Assembly (NCBI GenBank): GCA_945872805.1
Contig: CAMCBE010000130.1
Coordinates: forward strand, 1 to 6,171
DNA length: 6,171 bases
DNA from: Chitinophaga pinensis
GTDB taxonomy: Bacteria; Bacteroidota; Bacteroidia; Chitinophagales; Chitinophagaceae
Direction of reading: 5' to 3'
Shown: piece by piece, positions 1 to 6,171 of the stretch
Layout of the letters: every line of letters starts with the position of its first letter
How positions within the stretch are numbered: the stretch's first letter is position 1
The notes under the pieces: generated by a model
Seen by the model: the letters and a program-made list of their open reading frames with translations, nothing else
The model's database searches: none
Told to the model about the DNA's origin: nothing
Program-made: the position numbers and the translations under genes

Positions 1-926
1 GCATGACTCTTCACTAGCGACAAGGCATTTCCAGTTTGATGATCCTCAGCGGCGAATGGGAATGGCACTAAAACTGAAGGCTTCTTCATTGCACATATTT
101 CAGCAAGTGCAATTGCTCCAGCCCTCGATACTACGATATCGGCAGCCACATAGGCATAATTCATCTTATGGATAAATTCTGAAATAAATACCTCTTTCTT
201 GCTCCTTAAGGACTCCTCAATTATGCCTAATGATCCTTTACCCGTTTGCCAAATCAGTTGAAGATTGGCATTTAATATCTTATCTATCCCTTTTGCAAAT
301 GCGGTGTTGATGCTTTTCGCTCCCAAACTTCCTCCAACAACCAAGATGGTAAGCTTGTCTTTTTTCAAACCAAAAAACTCGATAGCTTCTTCTCTCAAGA
401 CAGTTGAATGAGCAATTTCACTACGAATTGGATTTCCAGAAATAAATATTTTTTCTTGAGGAAAATACTTATTGAGCTCTGCTTGTGCAACCATTACTAA
501 ATCAGCTTTTTTACCAAGCATAATATTTGACTTTCCGGCAATTGAGTTAGACTCATGCAAGAAGGATGGTATCCCTTTTCGCTGAGCGTATTTCAATACA
601 GGAAAGCTAGAATACCCTCCAACTCCAAATACTGCATCAGGACTAAATGTGTTAAAAATATTTTTCACTTGAATGAAACTTCTAATCAGTTTAAAAGGTA
701 GGCTCCAATTCTTCCAGATTTTAGATCTATTAAATCCAGTAATATCAAGGCCCTCAATGTTAAATCCAGCTTGTGGAACTTTTTCCATTTCCATTTTCCC
801 TTTAGCCCCGATAAAAAGTATTTCAATAGCAGGATTAATCCGTTGCAATGCTTTTGCAACAGCTATGGCAGGGAAAATATGCCCCCCAGTTCCTCCTCCT
901 GCTATGATTATTCTTTTCAATTTCAT
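1..926 (-). CDS. murG: MurG, lipid II-forming GlcNAc transferase (3' end cut by the window edge)
   Basis: Transfers N-acetylglucosamine from UDP-GlcNAc to lipid I (undecaprenyl-PP-MurNAc-pentapeptide) to give lipid II, on the cytoplasmic face of the inner membrane. I translated it by hand from the ATG at 926-924 and found no stop or frameshift to the edge, giving 308 complete residues of a family usually about 355-370 long, so roughly the last 50 are missing. It has the GT-B fold: an N-terminal glycine loop GGTGGH (residues 11-16), a second loop GVGGYSS (101-107), HESNSIAG (124-131), GNPIR (164-168), the C-domain loop GGSLGAKSIN (198-207), SRAGAIALAE (267-276) and the donor-binding region around AEDHQTGNA (293-301). 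The start is set by GGTGGH lying ten residues in and by the ATGA overlap with the ftsW stop, which suggests translational coupling. HESN replaces the more common HEQN, a mild variation. Function is certain from the motifs; activity is inferred. Confidence 0.97.
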   Translation of the reverse strand, partial: MKLKRIIIAGGGTGGHIFPAIAVAKALQRINPAIEILFIGAKGKMEMEKVPQAGFNIEGLDITGFNRSKIWKNWSLPFKLIRSFIQVKNIFNTFSPDAVFGVGGYSSFPVLKYAQRKGIPSFLHESNSIAGKSNIMLGKKADLVMVAQAELNKYFPQEKIFISGNPIRSEIAHSTVLREEAIEFFGLKKDKLTILVVGGSLGAKSINTAFAKGIDKILNANLQLIWQTGKGSLGIIEESLRSKKEVFISEFIHKMNYAYVAADIVVSRAGAIALAEICAMKKPSVLVPFPFAAEDHQTGNALSLVKSH

Positions 927-2170
927 ACTACTTCACTATCTGGTTGTTTTTGTAATACAGGCTTTCCTTCACGCAGTTCTATATTTCGAGCAACACTCAG
1001 TATAATTCCTATGGCAAGACAAGTAAATAAAAAAGAACTGCCCCCCATACTTATTAGTGGAAGTGTTACACCTGTTACGGGAAAGAGGTTAACATTAACT
1101 GCCATGTTCGCCATTCCCTGAATAACAAGAGTGAAACTCAAACCAAGAGAAAGAAATGCGCCGAAGGCATATGGACATTTTTTCATGATTCGAATACATC
1201 GATACAAGAACAATAAATAAATTAACAAGACAGCTACTCCTCCAACAAAACCATACTCCTCGATAATGATTGAATAAATAAAATCCGAATATGGATGTGG
1301 GAGGAAATTTCTAGCCTCACTATTTCCTGGTCCTAAGCCAGCCCAACCACCTTTTGCTATCGCAATTTTTGCTTGTTGTACCTGATATGATGACTCTTCC
1401 TTATCAGCATACATAAAACTTTGAACACGCTTAATCCATGTCTCTACCCTACCTTTTCTTAGCATACTAGGCATTGGATCCGCATGCCCCTCCGCCTCAT
1501 TGTAATACATTTTCGCAAATCCAATAAGAAAAGAAACAGGAATTGCTGCAATCAATATCACTAATCCAATATGTTTTAAGCTAACCCGCCCAATAAACAA
1601 TAAGATCAAACTAGTAGCTCCTGTGAGCAAAGCAGTTGATAAATTAGCAGGTGCAATTAAACCACATATAACAAAGACAGGTATTATTAGTGGTAGGAAT
1701 CCTTTTTTAAAATCCTTAATTACTTCTTGCCGTTTACTCAATTGCCTACTTAAATACATAAACAAAGCGAGCTTAGCTAGATCAGAAGTTTGAAATGTGA
1801 GATTAATGATAGGTAGCCTGATCCATCTGTTTGCCTCATTCAAATTAGTACCGAAGAAAAGTGTATAGATAAGTAGAGGAATAGAAGCAATAAATAATAT
1901 TTGTGCAACCTTTGAGTAAATAGAATAATTCACTAGGTGAGCAAAATATATAATGACCACACCAACAGCGATAAATGCAAATTGCTTAAATAGATAAGAC
2001 TCAGTACTTTTTGATAGTTTATATGCCAAAGTACCTGTACTACTATAAACAACCAATAAGCTCATCATAGTAAGCAATACTACTATAGCCCAAACAACTT
2101 TGTCTCCAAGTGTTCGGCTAGTAATGCTCCCCAATGAATATTGCTTCATATGTATATTTTCCTTTTGCAT
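923..2170 (-). CDS. ftsW: FtsW, SEDS-family septal peptidoglycan polymerase
   Basis: An integral membrane glycosyltransferase that polymerises lipid II at the division septum with a class B PBP (FtsI), whose gene normally lies just upstream of murE. The 415-residue product shows about ten hydrophobic segments (first about 24-42, last about 371-393). Family motifs are NRWIRLP (114-120) followed by FQTSDLAKLA (126-135), APANLSTALL (173-182), GLGPGNS (278-284), LPHPYSDFIYSIIIEEYGF (290-308) and the C-terminal signature FPVTGVTLPLISMGGSS (363-379). D296 in the YSDFI motif matches the Asp essential for polymerase activity in SEDS proteins. FtsW is preferred over its homologue RodA because of the dcw position between murD and murG. 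The 5' end is ambiguous: ATG at 2170 directly follows an in-frame TAA, and a second ATG at 2149 has an AGGA-like sequence before it. The gene starts 8 bases after murD and its TGA overlaps the murG ATG. An intact, ordinary family member. Confidence 0.96.
   Translation of the reverse strand: MQKENIHMKQYSLGSITSRTLGDKVVWAIVVLLTMMSLLVVYSSTGTLAYKLSKSTESYLFKQFAFIAVGVVIIYFAHLVNYSIYSKVAQILFIASIPLLIYTLFFGTNLNEANRWIRLPIINLTFQTSDLAKLALFMYLSRQLSKRQEVIKDFKKGFLPLIIPVFVICGLIAPANLSTALLTGATSLILLFIGRVSLKHIGLVILIAAIPVSFLIGFAKMYYNEAEGHADPMPSMLRKGRVETWIKRVQSFMYADKEESSYQVQQAKIAIAKGGWAGLGPGNSEARNFLPHPYSDFIYSIIIEEYGFVGGVAVLLIYLLFLYRCIRIMKKCPYAFGAFLSLGLSFTLVIQGMANMAVNVNLFPVTGVTLPLISMGGSSFLFTCLAIGIILSVARNIELREGKPVLQKQPDSEVV
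2158..2164 (-). promoter_or_regulatory. Possible ribosome binding site for the internal ftsW start
   Basis: Read on the minus strand the sequence is AAGGAAA, with the GGA ending ten bases before the ATG at 2149-2147 (Met8 of the longer FtsW form). The longer start at 2170 has no such sequence before it. Purine-rich runs arise by chance in AT-rich DNA, and Bacteroidota seldom rely on Shine-Dalgarno pairing, so this only weakly favours the shorter protein of 408 residues. Confidence 0.3.
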
Positions 2171-2178
2171 TTAACTGA

Positions 2179-3516
2179 CTATAATTCTTTTACAGCTTTT
2201 TTAAATTGATCACCACGATCTTCATAATTCTTAAACAGATCAAAACTCGCACACGCTGGGCTCAACAATACCACGTCACCCTTTTCAGATAGAGCATACG
2301 CCTTCCTCACAGCTTCTTCTGCACTTCCTGCATCCACAATATTTTTAACTACCCCTTGAAAAGCTGCATGAATTTTTACATTATCTATACCCATGCAAAC
2401 AATAGTTTTTACTTTCTCTTGAACCATATCCTTCAATAATTCATAATCATTCCCCTTATCTACACCACCAAGAATTATCGTGACCGGTTTTTCCATACTC
2501 TCTAATGCAAACCAGGTACTATTGACATTAGTAGCTTTTGAGTCATTGATAAAATCAATTCCTCTTACGGTTGCTACTTTTTCCATTCTATGGGCCAAAC
2601 TTTCAAATGATGAAACAGCATCCCTGATTCGATCTTTTCGAATCCCAACAAGTGAAGAGGCCACGGCTGCCGCCATAGTATTGTACTGATTATGCTTCCC
2701 TTTAAGAGCAAAATCATAAATACTCATAGAAAGGCCTTCTCCATGCTTTAGCTTCATTATTCCATTGGTTATAAAGGCTCCTTTGGGTTGTTCTTTTTGC
2801 ATACTAATTGGAAGTGGTTTAGAATGAAATGGATGTTGGTTAAGATATTTAACAGTAACAGGATCGTCGGCATTGTAAATGAAAAAGTCTTGATCAGTTT
2901 GGTTCTTTACAATATTGAATTTTGATGCTATATACTTTTCGAAATCATGGTCATATCTATCTAGATGATCCTCTGTAATATTAGTTAGTACCGCCACATC
3001 AGGCCTAAAGGAAAAGATGTCATCTAATTGGAAACTGCTGATTTCTACTACATACAATGGTTTAGGATCTAATGCGATTTGCTTTGTTATGGATATGCCA
3101 ATATTTCCAACCAATGCACAATTCAATCCACCAGATTTACAAATATGATAAATCAATGAAGTAGTGGTTGTTTTTCCATTACTTCCTGTTATTCCTATAA
3201 TTTTACTCTCTCCTTTATGACGATAAGCCAATTCCATTTCACTAATAATGGGAATATTTCTCTTTCTGATTTCTTGAACTAACTTATTTGTATTTGGAAT
3301 GCCCGGACTTTTCAAGATTTCATCAGCATTTAAAATATTCGCTTCAGAATGTAACCCATCCTCAAATGCAATATCATTTTCAATAAGCTCATTTCTGTAT
3401 GACTCTTTTAAGATTCCCCCATCACTAAGGAAAACGTCATACCCCTGCTGCTTGCAAAGCAAGGCAGCACCTACACCGCTCTCTCCACCACCCAGAATTA
3501 CTATCCTCTTTTTCAA
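2179..3516 (-). CDS. murD: MurD, UDP-MurNAc-L-alanine:D-glutamate ligase (TTG start)
   Basis: A cytoplasmic ATP-dependent Mur ligase that adds D-glutamate to UDP-MurNAc-L-alanine, the second amino acid of the stem peptide. It is 445 residues, close to the 438 of E. coli. The N-terminal UDP-binding Rossmann part has GGGESGVG (9-16). The central ATPase domain has the P-loop GSNGKTTT (111-118), EISSFQL (158-164) and TEDHLDRY (181-188). K199 in the ASKFNI stretch is the likely carbamylated Lys that binds Mg. The C-terminal domain has AHRME (308-312), NDSKATN (324-330), LGGVDKG (349-355) and the MurD-specific block SPACASFDLFKNYEDRG (419-435). The start codon is TTG (3516-3514): an in-frame TAA sits two codons upstream at 3522-3520, no ATG or GTG lies between, and a later start would delete the first strand of the Rossmann fold. 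The gene lies 30 bases after mraY and 8 bases before ftsW. No key residue is missing. Confidence 0.97.
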   Translation of the reverse strand: MKKRIVILGGGESGVGAALLCKQQGYDVFLSDGGILKESYRNELIENDIAFEDGLHSEANILNADEILKSPGIPNTNKLVQEIRKRNIPIISEMELAYRHKGESKIIGITGSNGKTTTTSLIYHICKSGGLNCALVGNIGISITKQIALDPKPLYVVEISSFQLDDIFSFRPDVAVLTNITEDHLDRYDHDFEKYIASKFNIVKNQTDQDFFIYNADDPVTVKYLNQHPFHSKPLPISMQKEQPKGAFITNGIMKLKHGEGLSMSIYDFALKGKHNQYNTMAAAVASSLVGIRKDRIRDAVSSFESLAHRMEKVATVRGIDFINDSKATNVNSTWFALESMEKPVTIILGGVDKGNDYELLKDMVQEKVKTIVCMGIDNVKIHAAFQGVVKNIVDAGSAEEAVRKAYALSEKGDVVLLSPACASFDLFKNYEDRGDQFKKAVKEL

Positions 3517-3546
3517 CGCTTATTATGGTTTAATGTATCCAATTAC
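3517..3546 (-). other. mraY-murD intergenic gap, the largest in the window
   Basis: Thirty AT-rich bases separate the TAA of mraY from the TTG start of murD. I see no Shine-Dalgarno-like purine run, no hairpin followed by a T-run and no convincing promoter in it. It is most simply an untranslated spacer inside one transcript. Confidence 0.6.
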
Positions 3547-4818
3547 TTATCTAATTTTTAATGATAAAATAGCTACTACAACAAACAACAATGTCACAAT
3601 CCAGAACCGAACGGCTATTTTACTTTCATGGTATCCTTTCTTTTGATAATGATGATGTAACGGGCTCATCAGAAAAACCCTACGGCCTTCCCCATATTTT
3701 CTTTTTGTATACTTAAAATACCCTACCTGAATCATTACACTTACATTTTCAATCAGGAACACTGCACAGAAAATGGGTATCATCAATTCCTTTCTAACCA
3801 TGATGGCAATTGAAGCAATAATTCCTCCTAAGGCTAGGCTCCCTGTATCTCCCATAAAAACTTGAGCTGGAAAAGTATTGTACCATAGAAACCCGATACA
3901 AGCCCCAATTAATGCAGCAATAAAAATGGAAACTTCCCCGAGATTAGGGATATACATTATGTTTAGGTAATCAGCCAGTAAAAGGTTGCCGCTTGCATAA
4001 GCAAAAAGAGCTAAGCAAACACCAATGATTGCAGAAACCCCTGTAGCCAATCCATCTAGTCCATCTGTAATATTTGCTCCATTTGAAACAGCAGTAACAA
4101 TAAAAATGATGACTAACATATATAGCACCCAACCATAGGAACGAAGAGATGAAGGAAGTAGTTTTGAATAATTGAATTCGTGGTTCTTGATAAATGGAAT
4201 AGTGGTGATAGGTTCATTTGCCTTCACGAAATACCTAACCCCTCCTTGATATTTGACTGCAATAGACCCTTCCGGCTTTACGGTCCCCTTATACTCCCGC
4301 ATTACTTTTGTATTCTCATTGAGAAGAAGTGTTGCTGAAATGATAATCCCTAATCCAACTTGACCTAACACTTTGAACCATCCGGCAAGTCCATCTTTAT
4401 CGCCCTTCCGATATTGAATTCCTAATTCTTGTGATATTTTTTTTGCCCGGAGTTTTAAATAATCATCTATGAAACCAATTATACCTAACCATACAGTACT
4501 CAATAGCAATAACTTAATATATACTTTATCTAAGTTGGCGAATAGCAGTGTGGGAATTAAAATTCCAAGCAGAATAATAAATCCTCCCATGGTGGGCGTA
4601 CCTTTTTTATTTTCTTCACCCTGTAAACCAAGTTCTCTTACACTTTCCCCTACTTGTTTATTTTGTAGAAACAAAATGACTCGCTTACCAAAAACCATTG
4701 TTATAAAAAGTGATAGCAAAATGGCTAATAGCGCCCTGAATGTAATAAACTGAAACAGTCCAATACCAGGGAATCTAATATCAACCTTTTGAAACCATTC
4801 AAACAAATGATAGAGCAT
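3547..4818 (-). CDS. mraY: MraY, phospho-MurNAc-pentapeptide transferase (long Bacteroidota-type form)
   Basis: Transfers phospho-MurNAc-pentapeptide from UDP to undecaprenyl phosphate, giving lipid I, the first membrane-bound wall precursor. It is a polytopic inner-membrane protein with its active site on the cytoplasmic side. Visible motifs are the N-terminal FQFITFRA (22-29), KKGTPTMGG (71-79), the catalytic acidic pair in FIDDYLK (116-122; D118, D119), NGANITDGLDGLATG (246-260), FMGDTGSLALGG (321-332; D324) and SPLHHHY (385-391) with the family histidine triad. At 423 residues it is about 60 longer than E. coli MraY. The extra length sits mainly in a cytoplasmic loop after DDY (about 123-144) and in a periplasmic loop between membrane segments 4 and 5 (about 168-205), as placed by comparison with the remembered E. 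coli protein. The ATG at 4818 follows the murE stop by nine A-rich bases (AAAGAAACT) without a clear Shine-Dalgarno sequence. murF, which sits between murE and mraY in E. coli, is absent. Confidence 0.97.
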   Translation of the reverse strand: MLYHLFEWFQKVDIRFPGIGLFQFITFRALLAILLSLFITMVFGKRVILFLQNKQVGESVRELGLQGEENKKGTPTMGGFIILLGILIPTLLFANLDKVYIKLLLLSTVWLGIIGFIDDYLKLRAKKISQELGIQYRKGDKDGLAGWFKVLGQVGLGIIISATLLLNENTKVMREYKGTVKPEGSIAVKYQGGVRYFVKANEPITTIPFIKNHEFNYSKLLPSSLRSYGWVLYMLVIIFIVTAVSNGANITDGLDGLATGVSAIIGVCLALFAYASGNLLLADYLNIMYIPNLGEVSIFIAALIGACIGFLWYNTFPAQVFMGDTGSLALGGIIASIAIMVRKELMIPIFCAVFLIENVSVMIQVGYFKYTKRKYGEGRRVFLMSPLHHHYQKKGYHESKIAVRFWIVTLLFVVVAILSLKIR

Positions 4819-4827
4819 AGTTTCTTT

Positions 4828-6171
4828 TTATTTTTCTAATTCTTTAAATATTTCACTTAATACTTGCTTGTCGTCAAACGGGAATTTCTTTCCATTGATT
4901 TCTTGGTATTTTTCATGTCCCTTCCCTGCAATCAAAATAATATCTTCAGATTTCGCCAACATCACTGCAGCTCTAATTGCTTCTCTCCGATCTACAATGG
5001 ATAAATATTTCTTTCTGACACTAACATCTAATCCTTCCGCCATATTTTCTAATATAGTTGCTGGATCTTCACTACGTGGATTATCAGAAGTAAATATTGC
5101 CTTAGTGCTAAACTCTACAGCAGCACTACCCATGAACTTTCTTTTTGATTTGTCTCTATCACCACCACAGCCTACAACGGTAATGATACTAGATCCGCTA
5201 TGCTGAAGTTTCTTAATAGTAGAGAGCACATTCAATAATGCATCTGGAGTATGTGCGTAGTCAATAATACCGATGATATTTTCCTTAGGGGAGAGCATAT
5301 AATCAAATCGGCCCTCAGCACCAGTTAAATCGCTCAACACAGTTAATACATCTTGCCTATCTTCTCCTAAACAAATAGCCGCTGCATAAACAGCTAATAA
5401 ATTATATGCATTAAACTCACCAATCAATCTAAAATGAACTTCTTGTTCATTAACCAACATTTGTAATCCAGAAAGATTGTTATCTATAATCCTACCCTTA
5501 AAGTCTGCCACAGAGCGAAGACTATAATAGAATTTATCCGCAATGGTATTTTGCAACATAATTGGGCCATTCTTATCATCCATATTTGAAATGGCAAAAG
5601 CATCTGCAGGAAGCTTATCGAAGAATGATTTTTTTACACGTATATATTCGTCAAATGTTTTATGATAGTCTAAATGATCATGAGTGACATTGCTGAAAAT
5701 TGCTCCAGTGAAATGAAGTCCGGCTATACGTTGTTGATGAATAGCATGACTGCTCACTTCCATGAATGCATAGCGACAATTAGCGTCAACCATTTGCTTA
5801 AGTAATGCATTCAAGCTTATCACATCAGGAGTAGTGTGTGTTGAAGGGATTATAACTTCGCCAATTTGATTTGCAACAGTTGAAATCAATGCACTCTTTA
5901 CATCTAATGCCGTGAACAATTTATGAAGCAACGTAGCAATTGTTGTCTTGCCATTGGTTCCTGTCACTCCAATTAACTTCAACCGATTAGAGGGTTCACC
6001 ATAGAAAGCATGTGCGATGATACCGGAGGCATGTGCAGCGTCATATGTTTGAACATACGTGATGCCATCTACTTTATTTAACGGCAGTTCTTCGCAAACA
6101 ACGGCGATTGCTCCATTCGATATTGCATTTTCGATAAATTCATGCCCGTCTGCAGCTACCCCTTTAACAGC
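4828..6171 (-). CDS. murE: MurE, UDP-MurNAc-L-Ala-D-Glu:meso-diaminopimelate ligase (5' end cut by the window edge)
   Basis: A cytoplasmic Mur ligase that adds the third residue of the stem peptide using ATP. The frame is open from the right edge to the TAA at 4830-4828, giving 447 residues; the family is about 490, so roughly 40 N-terminal residues are missing. Residue numbers here count from the edge. VKGVAADGHEFI (2-13) is the N-terminal UDP-substrate domain. The P-loop is GTNGKTT (71-77), followed by STHTTPD (110-116), EVSSHAI (138-144), NVTHDHLDYH (161-170) and K180, the likely carbamylated Lys. The C-terminal domain has GRFD (287-290), DYAHTPDAL (304-312), DNPR (363-366) and GKGHEKYQE (416-424). 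DNPR is the motif of meso-diaminopimelate-adding MurE; Lys-adding enzymes differ there. The TTG at 5982 is not the start: it codes an internal Leu (residue 64), because the frame upstream is conserved MurE sequence. mraY follows after 9 bases. Confidence 0.97.
   Translation of the reverse strand, partial: AVKGVAADGHEFIENAISNGAIAVVCEELPLNKVDGITYVQTYDAAHASGIIAHAFYGEPSNRLKLIGVTGTNGKTTIATLLHKLFTALDVKSALISTVANQIGEVIIPSTHTTPDVISLNALLKQMVDANCRYAFMEVSSHAIHQQRIAGLHFTGAIFSNVTHDHLDYHKTFDEYIRVKKSFFDKLPADAFAISNMDDKNGPIMLQNTIADKFYYSLRSVADFKGRIIDNNLSGLQMLVNEQEVHFRLIGEFNAYNLLAVYAAAICLGEDRQDVLTVLSDLTGAEGRFDYMLSPKENIIGIIDYAHTPDALLNVLSTIKKLQHSGSSIITVVGCGGDRDKSKRKFMGSAAVEFSTKAIFTSDNPRSEDPATILENMAEGLDVSVRKKYLSIVDRREAIRAAVMLAKSEDIILIAGKGHEKYQEINGKKFPFDDKQVLSEIFKELEK

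Noticed and set aside
673..1121. Two overlapping plus-strand open frames (673-1005 and 771-1121)
   Set aside because: They are antisense to murG and the end of ftsW, resemble no known protein, and are explained by the low-complexity reverse complement of conserved coding sequence.
2480..2689. Plus-strand open frame inside murD
   Set aside because: It is fully antisense to the conserved C-terminal domain of MurD, with no family features and no sign of independent expression.
3517..3546. A promoter or terminator in the mraY-murD gap
   Set aside because: The gap is only 30 bases, with no hairpin plus T-run and no convincing Bacteroidota-type promoter elements; AT-rich hexamers here are expected by chance.
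3299..3646. Plus-strand open frame across the murD-mraY junction
   Set aside because: It lies opposite the 5' end of murD and the 3' end of mraY, both well supported. The product shows no recognisable domain.
4469..5206. Plus-strand open frames opposite mraY (4469-4753) and murE (4868-5206)
   Set aside because: Both are shadows of conserved minus-strand genes and have no recognisable product.
5980..5982. TTG at 5982 as the start of MurE
   Set aside because: The frame stays open to the window edge and encodes recognisable MurE N-terminal sequence (VKGVAADGHEFI). Starting here would remove the UDP-substrate domain and begin seven residues before the P-loop.
1..6171. A hidden novel system, mobile element, CRISPR array or RNA gene
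   Set aside because: The window is filled end to end by five conserved genes with intact motifs. I saw no direct or inverted repeats of note, no tRNA-like or rRNA-like stretch, and no region lacking a gene for more than 30 bases.

Overview
The window is a tightly packed piece of a dcw (division and cell wall) cluster. All genes read on the minus strand, in transcription order murE, mraY, murD, ftsW, murG. The three inner genes are complete. murE lacks its 5' end, which lies beyond the right edge, and murG lacks its 3' end, which lies beyond the left edge. Essentially every base is coding: the gaps are 9, 30 and 8 bases, and ftsW and murG overlap by 4 bases.

The organism is most likely a member of the Bacteroidota. 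The reasons are the gene order without murF between murE and mraY, the long form of MraY (423 residues against about 360 in Escherichia coli) with extra sequence in two loops, FtsW motifs of the type FLPHPYSDFIYSIIIEEYGF, the lack of clear Shine-Dalgarno sequences at most starts, and AT-rich DNA by eye. A placement near Chitinophagia/Sphingobacteriia is only a guess. MurE carries the DNPR motif of meso-diaminopimelate-adding enzymes, as expected for a Gram-negative wall.

Layout from right to left: 6171-4828 murE (partial), 4818-3547 mraY, 3516-2179 murD (forced TTG start), 2170-923 ftsW (two possible starts), 926-1 murG (partial).

Together the genes cover central and late steps of wall precursor synthesis. 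MurD adds D-Glu to UDP-MurNAc-L-Ala, and MurE adds the third residue. MraY loads the finished UDP-MurNAc-pentapeptide on undecaprenyl phosphate to make lipid I. MurG adds GlcNAc to make lipid II, and FtsW polymerises lipid II at the septum with a partner class B PBP. The pentapeptide step (MurF) is not encoded here. All catalytic motifs I could check are intact. I found no mobile element, RNA gene, CRISPR array, repeat or undescribed system; this is a conserved housekeeping locus and the findings are modest details.
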